Shown here: in pieces, positions 5,843 to 8,689 of the stretch | Position numbering within the stretch: the first letter of the stretch is position 1 | Layout of the letters: each line of letters starts with the position of its first letter | Notes under the pieces: model-generated | Told to the model about the DNA's origin: nothing | Seen by the model: only the letters and a program-made list of their open reading frames with translations | Databases searched by the model: none | Assembly: GCA_031265535.1 (NCBI GenBank) | Contig: JAISCO010000319.1 | Span: 1-8,689, forward strand | Reading direction: 5' to 3' | DNA from: Spirochaetaceae bacterium | GTDB taxonomy: Bacteria; Spirochaetota; Spirochaetia; Treponematales; Breznakiellaceae | DNA length: 8,689 nt | Program-made: the position numbers and the translations under genes

Positions 5843-6913
5843 ATGCAGATGACAATGCGCTGGTTCGGGGCAAGTTATGATTCCGTTACACTCCGGCAAA
5901 TCAGACAGGTTCCGGGACTTACCGGAGTAATTACAACGCTTTACGGCACAAAACCGGGCGAAGTATGGGAAGAAAAGGACATTCAGGCCATCAAGAAAGA
6001 AGTGGAGGCGGCGGGGCTTGTCATTGCCGGCATAGAAAGCGTCAACATCCACGACGCGATAAAGACCGGACACGCGGACCGCGATAAATATATCGAAAAT
6101 TACATTACAACGCTTGAACGACTGGGAAAGGCCGGTATTCACCTTATCTGCTATAATTTTATGCCCGTGTTCGACTGGACACGCTCGAATCTGGCTAAAG
6201 TACGTCCGGACGGCAGCACGGTGCTGAGTTATGACCAGAAAATTATCGATAAAATTGACCCAAATGATATGTCATCCGCAATGAATTCTCAGTCTAACGG
6301 CTTTGTTCTGCCGGGCTGGGAACCGGAGCGTATTTCCAAGCTGAAAGAACTGTTTGCGATGTACAAGGATACCGACGAGGAAAAACTGTTCGCCAACCTT
6401 ACATACTTTTTGAAAGCTATCATGCCGGTCTGCGACAAATACAATATCAACATGGCGATACATCCCGACGATCCGGCGTGGCCGGTGTTTGGGCTGCCGC
6501 GCATAGTTACCACAAAAGAAAAAATCCTGCGCTTTATCAAAGCGGTTGACAACCCTCATAACGGCGTAACCTTGTGTACCGGCAGCCTGGGGACAAACCC
6601 AAAAAATGATATTCCCGACATAATAAAATCGCTCAAAGGACGCATACATTTTGCCCACGTGCGGAATCTGAAGCACAACGGCCCCGGCGATTTTGAAGAA
6701 GCGGCGCACCTTTCGAGCGACGGTTCTATGGATATTTACGCGATTATGAAGGCGCTGCATGACGTGGGCTTTGACGGCGTTATCCGCCCCGACCACGGAC
6801 GGGCGATTTGGGGAGAGGTATCGATGCCGGGCTACGGACTTTACGACCGCGCTCTGGGCTGCGCCTACCTCAATGGCTTATGGGAAGCCATCGTAAAAAG
6901 CGCAAAGCGCTAA
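5843..6913 (+). CDS. uxuA: D-mannonate dehydratase
   Basis: UxuA (EC 4.2.1.8) dehydrates D-mannonate to 2-keto-3-deoxy-D-gluconate in cytoplasmic hexuronate breakdown, using a divalent metal such as Mn2+ or Fe2+. The 356-residue chain has the usual length for the compact (Gram-positive type) family and a TIM-barrel pattern. It starts MRWFGASYDSVTLRQIRQVPG and carries NMAIHPDDPAWPVFGLPRIV (about 203-222), LCTGSLG (244-250), HFAHVRN (269-275), HLSSDGSMD and IRPDHGR (314-320). By analogy with the Streptococcus suis enzyme, His207, Cys245, His272 and Asp317 are the likely metal ligands and His318 the likely catalytic residue, with Tyr331 or Tyr334 nearby. AGGAG at 5832-5836, six bases before the ATG, fixes the start. 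uxuB follows after 15 bp. No key residue appears to be missing. Confidence 0.95.
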   Translation: MQMTMRWFGASYDSVTLRQIRQVPGLTGVITTLYGTKPGEVWEEKDIQAIKKEVEAAGLVIAGIESVNIHDAIKTGHADRDKYIENYITTLERLGKAGIHLICYNFMPVFDWTRSNLAKVRPDGSTVLSYDQKIIDKIDPNDMSSAMNSQSNGFVLPGWEPERISKLKELFAMYKDTDEEKLFANLTYFLKAIMPVCDKYNINMAIHPDDPAWPVFGLPRIVTTKEKILRFIKAVDNPHNGVTLCTGSLGTNPKNDIPDIIKSLKGRIHFAHVRNLKHNGPGDFEEAAHLSSDGSMDIYAIMKALHDVGFDGVIRPDHGRAIWGEVSMPGYGLYDRALGCAYLNGLWEAIVKSAKR

Positions 6914-6928
6914 GCCTAAGGTAATAAA

Positions 6929-8533
6929 ATGAAATTAAATTTTAAAGAATTACAGGATACGGCGGCATGGGAAAAGGCCGGGATCAGCCTTCCGCGCTTT
7001 GACAGCGGCGCTATGCAAAAGGCGGCCAAAGAATCCCCCCGCTGGGTACATTTTGGCGCGGGGAATATCTTCCGCGCGTTTCCGGCGGCCTTGCAGCAGA
7101 CTTTGCTGGAAAAGGGACTCGAAAAGGCCGGCATAATCGCGGCGGAGGGCTATGACGGAGAGATAATCGACAAGCTGTTTACGCCGCATGACAATCTAAG
7201 CCTGGTTGTTACGCTCAAGGCGGACGGGGGCATTGATAAAAAAGTCATAGGCAGCATAGCGTCCGCCCACCGCATTGACAAAGAAGCGGAGTTGGACAAA
7301 CTCCGCGCCGTATTCCGCTCGCCGTCTCTGCAAATGGTCAGTTTTACGATCACCGAAAAAGGCTACAGTCTGTCCAGCCCAAAAGGGACGCTGCCCGATG
7401 TTGAGGCGGACTTTAAGGCGGGGCCGGCAAAAGTTTCCAGCTATATAGGCCGGCTTGCGGCGCTCTGTTATGAACGATACAAGGCGGGCGCTCTGCCGCT
7501 GGCTCTGGTCAGCATGGACAACTGCTCCCACAACGGCGACAAACTTTATGCCGCGGTAGAAACTTTTGCCCGTGTTTGGACAGAGGCGGGGCTTACCGAA
7601 AAGGGATTTTTGGACTATATCCGCGACCCCAAAAAAGTATCCTTTCCATGGTCAATGATAGATAAAATTACGCCGCGCCCGGACGAAAGTGTAAAATTGA
7701 TGCTCGAAAAAATCGGATTTACGGACACGGAAGGACAGGTTACGTCAAAAAACACGTATATAGCGCCGTTCGTAAACGCTGAGGAAGCTCAGTATCTGGT
7801 AATCGAGGACCTGTTTCCCAATGGACGTCCTGCCCTCGAAAATGCGGGCGTGCTGTTTGCCGCGCGTGAAACTGTGGACAAGGTAGAAAAGATGAAAGTC
7901 TGCACCTGCCTTAACCCGCTTCATACCGCGCTTGCAGTGTTCGGCTGCCTTTTGGGATACACCAAAATCAGCGAGGAGATGAAGGACGCCGATTTACTCA
8001 AACTTGTCGAGATAATCGGCTACAAAGAGGGGCTTCCTGTGGTTGTAGACCCCGGCATAATATCGCCCAAACAATTTATCGACGAGGTTATAAAGGTTCG
8101 TATACCGAATCCGTTCATGCCGGATACGCCGCAGCGCATCGCTACCGATACTTCGCAAAAAATACCTATCCGTTTTGGCGAAACGATCAAGGCGTATATG
8201 GCGTCTTCGTCCCTCAATGTCAAAGATTTAAAGTTGATTCCCCTCGTCCTGGCCGCGTGGATTCGTTATCTTTTAGGCATAGACGATGAGGGCAAGGCGT
8301 TTGAGTTGAGTTCAGACCCCATGCTTCCTGTTTTACAGGAAAATCTGAAAGGCATAGAGCTTGGAAAACCTGAAACAGCAAAAGGCAAACCGTGCGCAAT
8401 CCTGTCTAACGAAAAGATTTTCGCGGTAAATCTGTACGACGCGGGGCTTGCGGAACAAATTGAAGGCTATTTTGATGAAATGCTTGCCGGCAAGGGCGCG
8501 GTACGCAAGACGCTGCAAAAATATTTGAAGTAA
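6929..8533 (+). CDS. uxuB: D-fructuronate reductase / mannonate oxidoreductase
   Basis: A 534-residue polyol-specific long-chain dehydrogenase (mannitol dehydrogenase family). Next to uxuA the likely reaction is NADH-dependent reduction of D-fructuronate to D-mannonate (EC 1.1.1.57), the step before UxuA. The N-terminal Rossmann part has the nucleotide-binding motif HFGAGNIFR (residues 41-49). SMDNCSHNGDKL (about 195-206) and SFPWSMIDKITPRP (238-251) are typical family blocks. The catalytic Lys-x5-Asn-x2-His motif is intact at Lys323, Asn329 and His332 (KVCTCLNPLH). The length is at the upper end of the family. TAAGG at 6917-6921 gives a ribosome binding site seven bases before the ATG. The gap of 15 bp from uxuA implies one transcript. 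Sequence alone cannot rule out mannitol or tagaturonate as substrate; the neighbour decides for fructuronate. Confidence 0.9.
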   Translation: MKLNFKELQDTAAWEKAGISLPRFDSGAMQKAAKESPRWVHFGAGNIFRAFPAALQQTLLEKGLEKAGIIAAEGYDGEIIDKLFTPHDNLSLVVTLKADGGIDKKVIGSIASAHRIDKEAELDKLRAVFRSPSLQMVSFTITEKGYSLSSPKGTLPDVEADFKAGPAKVSSYIGRLAALCYERYKAGALPLALVSMDNCSHNGDKLYAAVETFARVWTEAGLTEKGFLDYIRDPKKVSFPWSMIDKITPRPDESVKLMLEKIGFTDTEGQVTSKNTYIAPFVNAEEAQYLVIEDLFPNGRPALENAGVLFAARETVDKVEKMKVCTCLNPLHTALAVFGCLLGYTKISEEMKDADLLKLVEIIGYKEGLPVVVDPGIISPKQFIDEVIKVRIPNPFMPDTPQRIATDTSQKIPIRFGETIKAYMASSSLNVKDLKLIPLVLAAWIRYLLGIDDEGKAFELSSDPMLPVLQENLKGIELGKPETAKGKPCAILSNEKIFAVNLYDAGLAEQIEGYFDEMLAGKGAVRKTLQKYLK

Positions 8534-8548
8534 AAGCTTTTGAAGTAA
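8524..8548 (+). repeat. 10-bp direct repeat spanning the uxuB stop codon
   Basis: TTTGAAGTAA occurs at 8524-8533, containing the uxuB stop TAA, and again at 8539-8548, with a period of 15 bp. It looks like a small duplication of the gene's 3' end. The protein is not altered beyond its present end. Confidence 0.6.
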
Positions 8549-8566
8549 GGCGGATTCACTTTTTAG

Positions 8567-8614
8567 GCGGCGCCGGCACATCATGATGTGCCGGCGCCGC
8601 ATCTACACTTTTTT
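8567..8614 (+). terminator. Perfect 34-bp palindrome after uxuB, terminator-like
   Basis: The arms GCGGCGCCGGCACATCA (8567-8583) and its exact reverse complement (8584-8600) give a 17-base inverted repeat, folding as a very stable GC-rich hairpin with a tiny loop. Six T follow at 8609-8614, but only after an 8-base gap, so this is not a textbook intrinsic terminator. It lies between uxuB and the next gene, where it may end or attenuate transcription or protect the 3' end of the uxuAB message. Confidence 0.6.
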
Positions 8615-8623
8615 GGAGGAAAT

Positions 8624-8689
8624 ATGCACAACGAAAGATTAATTAATGACGGAATTTACTGGATAGGCGGCAACGACCGGCGCTTATCT
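8624..8689 (+). CDS. Probable FprA-type flavodiiron protein, N-terminus only
   Basis: Only 22 codons are inside the window and the frame is open at its edge. The peptide MHNERLINDGIYWIGGNDRR resembles the N-terminus of A-type flavoproteins (flavodiiron proteins), where a segment like IYWIGGNDRRL precedes the metallo-beta-lactamase domain. Such proteins reduce O2 or NO in anaerobes with a non-haem di-iron site and FMN. GGAGGA at 8615-8620 sits three bases before the ATG, a strong if close Shine-Dalgarno. The metal ligands and flavodoxin domain lie beyond the edge, so the family call rests on this short match. The palindrome upstream suggests separate or attenuated expression relative to uxuAB. 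Confidence 0.55.
   Translation, partial: MHNERLINDGIYWIGGNDRRLS

Overview
The window looks like chromosomal DNA of a diderm anaerobe, most likely a spirochaete of the Treponema group. This is an inference from three things: an LptD/OstA-like outer-membrane protein of the long treponemal type, a hexuronate pathway (UxuA, UxuB) followed by what looks like an FprA-type flavodiiron protein, and spacers full of small palindromic and tandem repeats. No rRNA or other marker gene is present, so the assignment is tentative. All genes read on the + strand.

Layout. Positions 1-481 hold no gene. They are AT-rich at first, then carry a 21-mer repeat core, a polypyrimidine tract and two copies of a GC-rich palindromic repeat. 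Positions 482-4030 encode a 1182-residue LptD-like protein with a signal peptide, an acidic linker, a SAP-like helical motif, an OstA-type domain and a long beta-barrel region. Its stop overlaps the start of a DUF58 protein (4027-5217) by four bases, so the two are probably translated together. Positions 5218-5842 are a 625-bp spacer: a 21-bp-period tandem repeat, a purine-rich tract, two tandem copies of the same GC-rich unit seen upstream of the first gene, and a roughly 127-bp string of hairpins. Then come uxuA (5843-6913) and uxuB (6929-8533), 15 bp apart and each with a usable ribosome binding site. After them lie a perfect 34-bp palindrome and the first 22 codons of a probable flavodiiron (FprA-type) protein that runs off the window.

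How the genes work together. The first pair concerns the cell envelope: an outer-membrane assembly or transport protein coupled to a membrane-anchored DUF58 protein of unknown partner. The second pair catalyses consecutive steps of hexuronate breakdown: UxuB interconverts D-fructuronate and D-mannonate, and UxuA dehydrates D-mannonate to 2-keto-3-deoxy-D-gluconate. The isomerase, kinase and aldolase of the pathway are not in the window.

The genes are recognisable families. The most unusual material is a SAP-like motif in an exported LptD-like protein and the two spacers, which share the same set of repeat modules in the same order 5 kb apart. No clear new defence or mobile system is visible.
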